DNA from: Opitutus sp. GAS368
GTDB taxonomy: Bacteria; Verrucomicrobiota; Verrucomicrobiia; Opitutales; Opitutaceae
Direction: 5' to 3'
DNA: 8,121 nt
Assembly: GCA_945862035.1 (NCBI GenBank)
Contig: CAMAXB010000136.1
Location: forward strand, 1 to 8,121
Part shown: piece by piece, positions 1-6,721 of the stretch
How the letters are laid out: the number at the start of each line of letters is the position of its first letter
How positions within the stretch are numbered: the stretch's first letter is position 1
Notes under the pieces: generated by a model
Database searches by the model: none
Told to the model about the DNA's origin: nothing
The model's input: the letters and a program-made list of their open reading frames with translations, nothing else
Position numbers and translations under genes: made by a program

Positions 1-1
1 G

Positions 2-604
2 GGCCTGATCGAGGCCCGCGGCAAGACGCAGGACACGCTGGTGGTCTTCGTGAGCGACAACGGCTGGATCCAACCGGAGGGAGAGCAGAACCAGCCCCAG
101 ACGCGGTCCAAGATGTCGCCGTTCGACGCGGGTATGCGCACGCCGATCCTGGTCAGCTGGCCCGGCCAAATCCAACCCGCGCGGGACGACATCACCCTGG
201 TCAGCAGCGTCGATATCGCCCCGACCGTGCTGCGCGCTGCCGGGCTCACGCCGACCGCCGCCATGCGGGGCCTTGATTTGCGCGACCGCTCCGCTCTGGC
301 CCGTCGCAAGACCGTGAGCGGGGCCCTGTTCACCCACACCGCGGTCGAGCTCACCAACCCCGCGGCCAACCTGAAGTACCGCTACACCGTGCGCGAAGAC
401 GGCTGGAAACTGATCCTGCCCCATGAACCGAACCGCGCCGCGCGCCTCGACATCAGTGGCCGCACCGCTGACTGGGAGCAGAGCGGGCCCATGCTCTTTC
501 ACGTCCTGAACGATCCGCGCGAGGAGGTCGACCTCGCCGCCCAACGCCCCGACCTCGTTCGCGAACTCACCGCCGCCACCCAAGCCTGGTGGGCTCTGCC
601 CTAA
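2..604 (+). CDS. Sulfatase, C-terminal part (5' end outside window)
   Basis: This is a type I sulfatase of the alkaline-phosphatase superfamily, which hydrolyses sulfate esters. The frame is open from base 2, so the gene begins upstream; the GTG at 41 is an internal valine codon, not a start. The first visible residues (GLIEARGKTQDTLVVF) lead into SDNG at nt 53-64, whose Asp and Asn (56-61) are the C-terminal calcium ligands of the family. A lysine at 110-112 followed by MSPFDAGMRTPILVSWPG matches the sulfate-contacting lysine and the stretch after it. Further on, SSVDIAPTVLRAAGL and a C-terminal FHVLNDPREEVDLA segment are standard sulfatase endings. The signal peptide and the modifiable cysteine lie outside the window. 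It sits 60 nt before an FGE gene, which suggests it is one of that enzyme's substrates. The family is clear; the substrate cannot be read from this part. Confidence 0.93.
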   Translation, partial: GLIEARGKTQDTLVVFVSDNGWIQPEGEQNQPQTRSKMSPFDAGMRTPILVSWPGQIQPARDDITLVSSVDIAPTVLRAAGLTPTAAMRGLDLRDRSALARRKTVSGALFTHTAVELTNPAANLKYRYTVREDGWKLILPHEPNRAARLDISGRTADWEQSGPMLFHVLNDPREEVDLAAQRPDLVRELTAATQAWWALP

Positions 605-664
605 TCGCGGCTCTCAACCCTTGATCGACTCCGCTCGACCAGTCGGATTTCTCTTCAACAAACG

Positions 665-1744
665 ATGTCACCCTTTCGCCCCTGGCTCCTCGCGATCCTG
701 GCCCTGATGCTGGGCGCCTGCCGGAAATCCGCCGAGAGCGGGGACTCGGCCATCACCCCCGGTGCCGGATTCGCCGCCACGGTGCCGGCGACCACGCCGC
801 CCCGGGGCACGCCTCCACCGGGCATGGTCTGGATCCCGGGCGGGGAGTACTCGCGCGGAGCCGAGGATCCCGCGCTGGGGTTCTGCGTGGTCGAGCAGCC
901 CATGCCGGATGCCCTGCCCATCCACCGCGTCAAGGTGGACGGATTCTGGATGGACGAGACCGAGGTCACCAATGCGCAGTTCGCCGCCTTTGTCGCTGCG
1001 ACAAGCTACGTCACCGTCGCCGAGCGCCCCCTCGATCCCCGCGACTTTCCGGGCGTTCCGCTGAGCGCGCTCAAGCCCGGGGCGCTGGTCTTCACGGCGC
1101 CCGACGGTCCGGTTCCCCTGAGCAACGTCTCAAGCTGGTGGCGCTATGTCCCCGGCGCCTTCTGGCGTCAGCCCGAGGGGCCGGGAAGTTCCATCGCCGG
1201 CCGCGAAGATCATCCCGTTGTGCACATCGCGCACGCGGATGCCGAGGCCTACGCCGCCTGGGCCGGCAAGCGCCTTCCCACGGAGGCCGAATGGGAATTC
1301 GCCGCCCGCGGCGGCCAAGCCGGCCAGCCCTATGTCTGGGGCAAGCAGCTCAAGCCCGACGGTCGCTGGCCCGCGAATCTCTGGCAGGGCCCGTTTCCCT
1401 TCGGCCACAGCAGCGAGGACGGTTTTCGGACGACCGCCCCGGTGAAGACCTTTCCCGCGAACGGCTACGGCCTGTATGACATGTCGGGCAATGTCTGGGA
1501 GTGGTGCTCCGACTGGTATCGAGTCGACACCTACGCCGGGCTCGCCGCGCGCGGCATCGCGGTCAATCCCCACGGTCCGACCACGAGTCACGACCCCACC
1601 GAACCGGGCGTGGCCAAGCGGGTCCAGCGCGGCGGCTCCTTTCTCTGCACGGATCAGTACTGCTCGAGCTACGCCGTCGGCGCCCGCGGCCGCGGCGACG
1701 TGTCGACCGGCTCCAATCACGCCGGATTTCGCTGTGTGCAATAG
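665..1744 (+). CDS. Formylglycine-generating enzyme (FGE/SUMF1 family), predicted lipoprotein
   Basis: FGE oxidises the active-site cysteine of sulfatases to formylglycine, using O2 and Cu(I). The 359-aa protein follows the FGE-sulfatase domain from GMVWIPGGEYSRG (residues 53-65) through DHPVVHIAHADAEAYAAW (182-199), GKRLPTEAEWEFAARGG (201-217) and YGLYDMSGNVWEW (268-280) to the GGSFLCTDQYC motif. Cys328 and Cys333 match catalytic Cys336/Cys341 of human SUMF1, and Ser325 matches Ser333, so it looks catalytically competent rather than a generic SUMF1-domain protein. By my recall of the human structure, its accessory disulfide C235-C346 is absent on both sides here, and only one partner of C218-C365 remains. 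The N-terminus (WLLAILALMLGAC) is a lipoprotein signal with Cys19 as the lipid-modified residue, which would place the enzyme outside the cytoplasm. The gene lies between two sulfatases, with gaps of 60 and 30 nt. No Shine-Dalgarno or clear promoter is visible in 605-664. Confidence 0.92.
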   Translation: MSPFRPWLLAILALMLGACRKSAESGDSAITPGAGFAATVPATTPPRGTPPPGMVWIPGGEYSRGAEDPALGFCVVEQPMPDALPIHRVKVDGFWMDETEVTNAQFAAFVAATSYVTVAERPLDPRDFPGVPLSALKPGALVFTAPDGPVPLSNVSSWWRYVPGAFWRQPEGPGSSIAGREDHPVVHIAHADAEAYAAWAGKRLPTEAEWEFAARGGQAGQPYVWGKQLKPDGRWPANLWQGPFPFGHSSEDGFRTTAPVKTFPANGYGLYDMSGNVWEWCSDWYRVDTYAGLAARGIAVNPHGPTTSHDPTEPGVAKRVQRGGSFLCTDQYCSSYAVGARGRGDVSTGSNHAGFRCVQ

Positions 1745-1774
1745 CCCCACCACCGTTCCATCGCTGCTCCACCC

Positions 1775-3127
1775 ATGCGCCTCCCCGTTGTACTCCTGGC
1801 TCTGAGCCTCAGCCTCGTCCAGGCCGCAGAGCCTCCGCTCAACATTGTCGTTCTCCTCTCGGATGACCACCGCTGGGATTCCCTCGGCGCCGCGGGCAAT
1901 CCCATCGTCCGGACACCGCGGCTCGATACCCTGGCCAGGGAGGGCGTCCGCTTCAGTCAGGCCCGTGTCACGACGTCCATCTGCATGGTCAGCCGCGCCA
2001 CCATCCTCACCGGGCAGACCATGTCCCGCCACGGGATCGACGCCTTTGGTCAGGAGATCACCCCCGAGGCCTTTGCCCAAACCTACCCGGGCCTGCTCCG
2101 CGCCGCCGGCTACTGGAGCGGCTTCGTGGGGAAGTATGGCATCGGAGAAATCCGGCCCGGCGATTTCGACTTCTCCCGCCAGTACGAGACCAAGCACTGG
2201 TTCGAGACCGAGACCGGCGAGCCCATTCACATCACAGAGAAAAACGCTCGCGACGCTCTGGATTTTCTCCGGGCGCGGCCGAAGGAGAAGCCCTTCGTGC
2301 TCAGCGTGTCCTTCTTCGCCGCCCACGCCGAGGATCGCGCGCCGGAACAGTACCTGCCGCAGGCGTGGAGCGCGGCGGCCTACGAAGGCGTAACCATACC
2401 GCCCTCCCCGCTCGCGACCGACGAATACCTGCGCGCGCTCCCTCCCTTCCTCTCCGCGCCCGCCAACGAGGGCCGGGTCCGCTGGGGCTGGCGCTTCGCT
2501 ACGCCCGAGCAATACCAGACCCACATGACCAATTACTACCGCCTCATCACCGAACTCGATGAAGCGGTCGGTCGGATCGTGGACGAACTCAAGGCGCAGG
2601 GCGTGTATGAGCGGACCCTGATCCTTTTTACAGGCGACAACGGCTACTTCCATGCCGATCGGGGGCTCGCCGACAAGTGGTACCCCTACGAGCAGGCCCT
2701 GCGCGTGCCCCTGCTGGTTCGCGATCCGCGCCTGCCGACGGAACGCCGGGGGCTGGTTCGCGAGGAGCGGGTGCTCAATCTCGACATCGCTCCCACGGTC
2801 ATCGCGGCCGCCGGGATCACCGTGCCCGCCCGCGTCCAGGGCCGCGATCTGTCGCCCCTCTATGTCGGACCGGGCCTCCCCGACTGGCGCGAGGAGTTTT
2901 TCTACGAACATCCGACCATCACCTCCCGCAACCGCATCCCGACTTCGTGGGCCGTGGTACGGAAGGACGTGAAATACATCTACTGGCCCGAGTTTGAGCA
3001 CGAACAGCTCTTCGACCTCACCGGCGATCCGACCGAGCTCAACAATCTCGCCGGCCAGCCCGCGCAAGCCAACCTCCTCAGCGAGATGCGGATTCAGCTG
3101 ACCCGCCTCCGCGAGCGCGCCCGCTGA
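1775..3127 (+). CDS. Secreted sulfatase (type I, formylglycine-dependent)
   Basis: This complete 450-aa sulfatase probably cleaves sulfate esters outside the cytoplasm. A Sec signal peptide covers about residues 1-18 (ends VQAA). Calcium-site residues Asp30-Asp31 occur in LLSDDHRWD. The modifiable cysteine is Cys70 in TTSICMVSRATILTG: it fits C-x-x-S-R but has valine where the classical CxPSR motif has proline; Arg74 is kept. Lys120 (GFVGK), His184 (FFAAH), Asp288-Asn289 (FTGDNG) and Lys301 (DKWYPYEQALRVPLLV) complete the expected active site. IAPTVIAAAGI (338-348) and LFDLTGDPTELNNLA (412-426) form the usual C-terminus. The ATG at 1775 is chosen because the signal peptide begins right there. 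The gene starts 30 nt after the FGE stop, so co-transcription is likely. The upstream spacer is C-rich with no Shine-Dalgarno. The substrate is not predictable from sequence alone; a sulfated glycan is an inference from the context. Confidence 0.95.
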   Translation: MRLPVVLLALSLSLVQAAEPPLNIVVLLSDDHRWDSLGAAGNPIVRTPRLDTLAREGVRFSQARVTTSICMVSRATILTGQTMSRHGIDAFGQEITPEAFAQTYPGLLRAAGYWSGFVGKYGIGEIRPGDFDFSRQYETKHWFETETGEPIHITEKNARDALDFLRARPKEKPFVLSVSFFAAHAEDRAPEQYLPQAWSAAAYEGVTIPPSPLATDEYLRALPPFLSAPANEGRVRWGWRFATPEQYQTHMTNYYRLITELDEAVGRIVDELKAQGVYERTLILFTGDNGYFHADRGLADKWYPYEQALRVPLLVRDPRLPTERRGLVREERVLNLDIAPTVIAAAGITVPARVQGRDLSPLYVGPGLPDWREEFFYEHPTITSRNRIPTSWAVVRKDVKYIYWPEFEHEQLFDLTGDPTELNNLAGQPAQANLLSEMRIQLTRLRERAR

Positions 3128-3255
3128 GCGACCGCCCGGAGTCCGGACGATCCAAACGGAATCCGCTCGCGTCGCCGTCTCCGTCCGTTTGCCTTAGCTC
3201 CCTACCCCCCCGCTGTCGGTTCACCCCGGACCGGCTTGGTTTCCCCAAGTCCTTT
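3128..3255 (+). other. Longest intergenic gap, between sulfatase and PSCyt/PSD1 modules
   Basis: These 128 bases carry no plausible ORF. They hold one inverted repeat in the first half and C-rich sequence in the second. I see no convincing -35/-10 pair and no Shine-Dalgarno before the ATG at 3256. As the widest gap in the window, it is the most likely place for a transcription boundary or a secondary promoter, but that is an inference from spacing. Confidence 0.5.
3153..3191 (+). repeat. 8-bp inverted repeat, possible hairpin
   Basis: CAAACGGA at 3153-3160 is matched by its exact reverse complement TCCGTTTG at 3184-3191, with a 23-nt GC-rich spacer. It starts 26 bases after the sulfatase stop, where a terminator or a 3'-end stabilising hairpin would sit. 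No T-run follows (the next bases are CCTTAGCTCC), so it is not a canonical intrinsic terminator. A dyad operator or chance are alternatives; an 8-bp arm in 128 bases is only weak evidence. Confidence 0.3.
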
Positions 3256-5187
3256 ATGCACCGCTTCGGACTGCTCGCCTCATTCGCCTTCGCCCTCGTC
3301 ACGCCGTCGCTGCTCGCGCTGACCCCCGATCAGATCGCCCGCCTGCCCGCCCCCGCTGCGCGGTCCGTCGATTTCGCCCAGGACATCAAGCCCATCCTCG
3401 AGGCCAGTTGCCTGCAGTGCCATGGGCGCGGCCGCGACAAGGGCGGGTTCAATCTCGATGATCGCACCAATCTCCTGATGGGCGGTGATTGGGGTGATGC
3501 GGTTCAGCCCGGGAGCAGCGCGGAGAGTCATCTCATCGCGCTCGTGGCCGGCTTCGATCAAGAGAGGGTGATGCCGCAGAAGGGCACCCGCCTGACGGCT
3601 GATCAGATTTCGCTGCTGCGCGCGTGGATCGACCAAGGGGCGGTCTGGGATCCGGCCATCACCTTCGCCCGCCCGCCGCCGGATAATCTGGAGGCCGTGC
3701 GCCCCGAGCTCAACGGCGGAAAGCCGGACGATCACCCCGTCGACCGCCTGCTGGCCCCCTACTTTGCCGAACATCGATTCCGGGCTCCCCGCGTCGTGGG
3801 GGATCGCGTCTTCGCCCGCCGCGTGTGGCTCGACCTCATCGGGCTGCTGCCACCGCCCGCCGAGCTTGATGCCTTTCTTGACGACGACCGCCCCGACAAG
3901 CGCCGCCTCCTCGTGCGCCGCCTGCTCGCCGACCATGGCAACTATGCCACGCACTGGCTTACGTTTTGGAACGATCTGCTTCGCAACGACTATCAGGGCA
4001 CCGGGTTCATCGACGGCGGCCGGAAGGGCATCACGCCCTGGCTCTACGCCTCGCTCGAATCGAACAAGCCCTACCACCAGTTCGTGCGCGAGCTGGTCAA
4101 CCCCACCCCGGAATCCGAGGGCTTCACCAAGGGCGTCGTCTGGCGCGGCACGGTGAACGCAAGCATGGTCCCGGCCATGCAGGCATCGCAGAATGTCTCC
4201 CAAGTCTTCATGGGCGTGAATCTGAAATGCGCCTCCTGTCATGACAGCTTCATCGACGACTGGTCCCTGGCCGACGCCTACGGACTGGCCGGGGTCTACA
4301 GTGACGATGTGCTTGAGCTGGTCGAATGCGACAAGCCGACCGGCGAGACCGCCGCCCCCCGGTTCATCTACCCCACCCTCGGCACGATCGACGCCACGGC
4401 CACCCGGCCCGAGCGGATCGCGCGCCTGGCGGAGATCGTGACCGGCCGGCAGAACGGGCGGCTCACGCGCACCCTGGTCAATCGCTTCTGGCAGCGCTTC
4501 CTCGGCCACGGTCTAGTCGAGCCGATCGACGAGATGGACAAGTCCGCCTGGAGCCCCGAGGTGCTCGACTGGCTAGCGGAGGACTTCGCGGATCACGGCT
4601 ACGATGTGAAGCACCTCATCGAGACGATCATGACGTCGCGGGCCTACCAGCTCCCCTCCCAGCCGGAGACGGAGCGCAGCCAGGGCCCCTCCATTTTCCG
4701 CGGTCCAACCGTGCGCCGCATGTCGGCGGAGCAGTTCACTGACGCCCTGAGCACCGTGAGCGGAGTCTGGAATGCCAAACCGTCCACGCGCGTGGTCGAC
4801 AATCACTGGGCCGGGCGGAATTTTTCGCCCATCCGCGCGGCGCTGGTCCCGGCGAGTCCGCTGCAGGTCGCGCTCGGGCGCCCCAACCGTGACCAGGTGG
4901 TCACGCTCCGCGGCTCAATCGCCACGACCCTTGAGGCCCTTGAGCTGACCAATGGGGCCGAGCTTTCCCGACGCCTCGGCGAGGGAGCGGCCCTGCAGGT
5001 CGCCGCCGGAGACCCTTCCCCCGCCGCGCTGCTGGAGCGCTTGTACCGTACGGCCCTGGGCCGCAAGCCTACCGCCGCGGAGGCCCGCATCGCCCTGCCC
5101 CTGCTCGCACCGCCCCTCCAGCCCGCGGCCGTGGAGGACCTACTCTGGGCCCTTGTCATGCTCCCCGAGTTTCAACTCATCCCCTGA
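3256..5187 (+). CDS. PSCyt1–PSCyt2 (DUF1549)–PSD1 (DUF1553) putative c-type cytochrome protein
   Basis: This 643-aa protein is a planctomycete-type cytochrome fusion found widely in PVC bacteria; its biochemical role is not established. A Sec signal peptide covers about residues 1-21 (ends SLLA). PSCyt1 follows: VDFAQDIKPILEASCLQCH has the haem motif C52-x-x-C55-H56, and Met106 in VMPQKG is the likely distal ligand. PSCyt2/DUF1549 runs about 158-345, from HPVDRLLAPYF through RRVWLDLIGLLPPPAEL. It contains a second CxxCH, C325-x-x-C328-H329, in LKCASCHDSFIDDW. PSD1/DUF1553 runs about 385-640, with TLVNRFWQRFLGHGLVEP, DWLAEDFADHGYDVKHLI, SRAYQLP and VRRMSAEQFTDAL. At 643 aa it is shorter than many relatives because nothing is inserted between PSCyt2 and PSD1. 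The gene ends 6 nt before the DUF1501 gene, the usual partner, so the two are almost certainly co-expressed. Confidence 0.94.
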   Translation: MHRFGLLASFAFALVTPSLLALTPDQIARLPAPAARSVDFAQDIKPILEASCLQCHGRGRDKGGFNLDDRTNLLMGGDWGDAVQPGSSAESHLIALVAGFDQERVMPQKGTRLTADQISLLRAWIDQGAVWDPAITFARPPPDNLEAVRPELNGGKPDDHPVDRLLAPYFAEHRFRAPRVVGDRVFARRVWLDLIGLLPPPAELDAFLDDDRPDKRRLLVRRLLADHGNYATHWLTFWNDLLRNDYQGTGFIDGGRKGITPWLYASLESNKPYHQFVRELVNPTPESEGFTKGVVWRGTVNASMVPAMQASQNVSQVFMGVNLKCASCHDSFIDDWSLADAYGLAGVYSDDVLELVECDKPTGETAAPRFIYPTLGTIDATATRPERIARLAEIVTGRQNGRLTRTLVNRFWQRFLGHGLVEPIDEMDKSAWSPEVLDWLAEDFADHGYDVKHLIETIMTSRAYQLPSQPETERSQGPSIFRGPTVRRMSAEQFTDALSTVSGVWNAKPSTRVVDNHWAGRNFSPIRAALVPASPLQVALGRPNRDQVVTLRGSIATTLEALELTNGAELSRRLGEGAALQVAAGDPSPAALLERLYRTALGRKPTAAEARIALPLLAPPLQPAAVEDLLWALVMLPEFQLIP

Positions 5188-5193
5188 CACGCC

Positions 5194-6708
5194 ATGAAAT
5201 CCCCCTCCTGGAGTCGCCGCGACTTCCTGAAAGGCGCCAGTGCCGCCACCCTGTCGGCGCTGGCTGCAGGCCACGCGCGCCCGCTCCTCGGCGCTCAGGC
5301 AAGCGCGGCACGCCGCGCCGCGACGGCTGACACGGTCATCGTCCTTTGGATGGCTGGCGGCATGGCCGGAACCGAGACCTTTGACCCGAAGCGCTACCGC
5401 CCATTTGAAAAGGGGCTCCCGCCCGACGCCTTCCTGAGCACGTTTCCCAGCATCGATACCCACGTCGATCCGATCAAGTTCTCCGCCGGGCTCGAAAAGA
5501 TCGCCGGCGTGATGGACCGCGGAACGCTGATCCGCACCTACACCGCGGGCGATCTCGGTTTCATCCTCCACTCGCGCCACCAGTTCCAGTGGCACACCGG
5601 CTACGCTCCTCCGCAGTCCGTCGCAGCCCCGCACATCGGCGCGATCATCGCCCGCACGCTTGGCCCGCTCAATCCGGCCATGCCGGCCTTCATCAACATC
5701 GGACAGCGCTTCGACACGGGTGAGAGCGAGGAACTCAAGGCGTTCACCACCGCCGGCTTCCTCGGCAGCGAGTATGGTCCGTTCAATGTTCCCTTCCCCC
5801 ACCAGGCCGCCGACACGGTGCGCCCGCCCGGCGGGATGACGCCCGGTCGCTTCGAGGACCGCAATCGCTTCTTCAAGCGTCTGCTGGAGAAAAGCCCGGT
5901 GGCCCAGGCCGGCAGCGACTTCCAGCGCGAGTCCCTGCTGCGCTCCTACGAGAACGCCCACCGTCTGCTCGGATCGCCCGCCGCCAAGGCCTTCGATCTC
6001 TCCCTCGAGCCGCTCGAAAGCATCCGGCGCTACGTGCCCGACTACGAGCCCGGCCGCGTCTACGACGCCGACCGCGGCCGGGGCGCCTCCGCCGCTCTCT
6101 CCGGTTACGAGGAGCGCACCGTCGGGCGCTTTGGCCTCGGCTGTCTCCTCGCCCGCCGCCTGACCGAACAGGGCGCCCGCTTCATTGAGGTCACGACCGA
6201 GTACGTTCCCTTCCTCAACTGGGATACGCACGAGAACGGACACGAGCGCCTCGTCGCGATGAAAAAGCAGATCGACGCGCCCATCGCCCAACTCGTCCGC
6301 GACCTCGAGGAACGGGGTCTCCTTGACCGGACCCTGATCGTGCTCGCGAGCGAGTTCAGCCGCGATGCGATCATCGAGGGCAAGCCGGACAACCGCGTGA
6401 AGGATCAGGTCACCATCCCCGAGAAGATCGAGGAGCCGAAACACTATGGCATGCACCGTCACTTCACCGATGCAGGCTGCGTGCTCCTGTTCGGAGGCGG
6501 CGCAAAGCGGGGCCACCTCCACGGGCTCACCGCGGACGAGCGGCCGTGCAAGTGGATCAAGGACCGCGTCGTGATCGAGGATCTTCACGCGAGCATCTTC
6601 CACGCGCTGGGCATCGCGCCCGACCTCGCTTACGAGATCGAACGCCGGCCGTTCTACGTGACCCGCGACGGCCTCGGCCGTCCGATCCTCGATCTCTTTG
6701 GCGCTTAA
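5194..6708 (+). CDS. DUF1501 protein, Tat-exported (alkaline phosphatase/sulfatase superfamily)
   Basis: This 504-aa protein begins with a twin-arginine signal, SRRDFLKG at residues 7-14, then an Ala-rich segment ending near GAQASA (33-38), so it should be exported folded, perhaps with a bound cofactor or metal. DUF1501 landmarks follow in order: VIVLWMAGGMAGTETFDPK (48-66), WDTHENGHE (343-351), LIVLASEFSRD (381-391), HYGMHRHFTDAGCVLLFGGGAKRG (417-440) and IEDLHASIFHALGI (461-474). The family is distantly related to sulfatases and alkaline phosphatases, but it lacks the CxPxR cysteine motif, so it is not an FGE substrate. Its reaction is not established. Pairing with the PSCyt/PSD1 gene just upstream (6-nt gap) is the standard PVC arrangement and suggests a shared complex or pathway. 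The ATG at 5194 is supported by the Tat motif starting within seven residues of it. There is no Shine-Dalgarno. Confidence 0.94.
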   Translation: MKSPSWSRRDFLKGASAATLSALAAGHARPLLGAQASAARRAATADTVIVLWMAGGMAGTETFDPKRYRPFEKGLPPDAFLSTFPSIDTHVDPIKFSAGLEKIAGVMDRGTLIRTYTAGDLGFILHSRHQFQWHTGYAPPQSVAAPHIGAIIARTLGPLNPAMPAFINIGQRFDTGESEELKAFTTAGFLGSEYGPFNVPFPHQAADTVRPPGGMTPGRFEDRNRFFKRLLEKSPVAQAGSDFQRESLLRSYENAHRLLGSPAAKAFDLSLEPLESIRRYVPDYEPGRVYDADRGRGASAALSGYEERTVGRFGLGCLLARRLTEQGARFIEVTTEYVPFLNWDTHENGHERLVAMKKQIDAPIAQLVRDLEERGLLDRTLIVLASEFSRDAIIEGKPDNRVKDQVTIPEKIEEPKHYGMHRHFTDAGCVLLFGGGAKRGHLHGLTADERPCKWIKDRVVIEDLHASIFHALGIAPDLAYEIERRPFYVTRDGLGRPILDLFGA

Positions 6709-6721
6709 CCCCCCTCACCCC

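Noticed and set aside
1130..3067. 645-codon open frame on the - strand, opposite the FGE and the sulfatase
   Set aside because: Both + strand genes are unambiguous families with active-site motifs. The antisense product is low-complexity Gly/Ala/Arg/Val-rich and has no recognisable motif; long antisense frames are expected in GC-rich coding DNA.
3138..3148. CCGGAGTCCGG palindrome just after the sulfatase stop
   Set aside because: The arms are adjacent with a one-base centre, it is very short, and the sequence is GC-rich; chance is the likely explanation.
3280..4509. 409-codon open frame on the - strand, opposite the PSCyt/PSD1 gene
   Set aside because: The + strand has two CxxCH motifs and DUF1549/DUF1553 landmarks; the antisense translation has nothing recognisable.
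5140..6603. 487-codon open frame on the - strand, opposite DUF1501
   Set aside because: It is a shadow of the DUF1501 gene: biased composition, no family motifs, and it lies within a well-supported + strand gene.
6698..6721. Upstream TTG start for the propeller gene, overlapping the DUF1501 stop
   Set aside because: It would only add MALNPPHP before the Tat signal. The ATG at 6722 gives a normal Tat N-terminus and a usual short intergenic gap.
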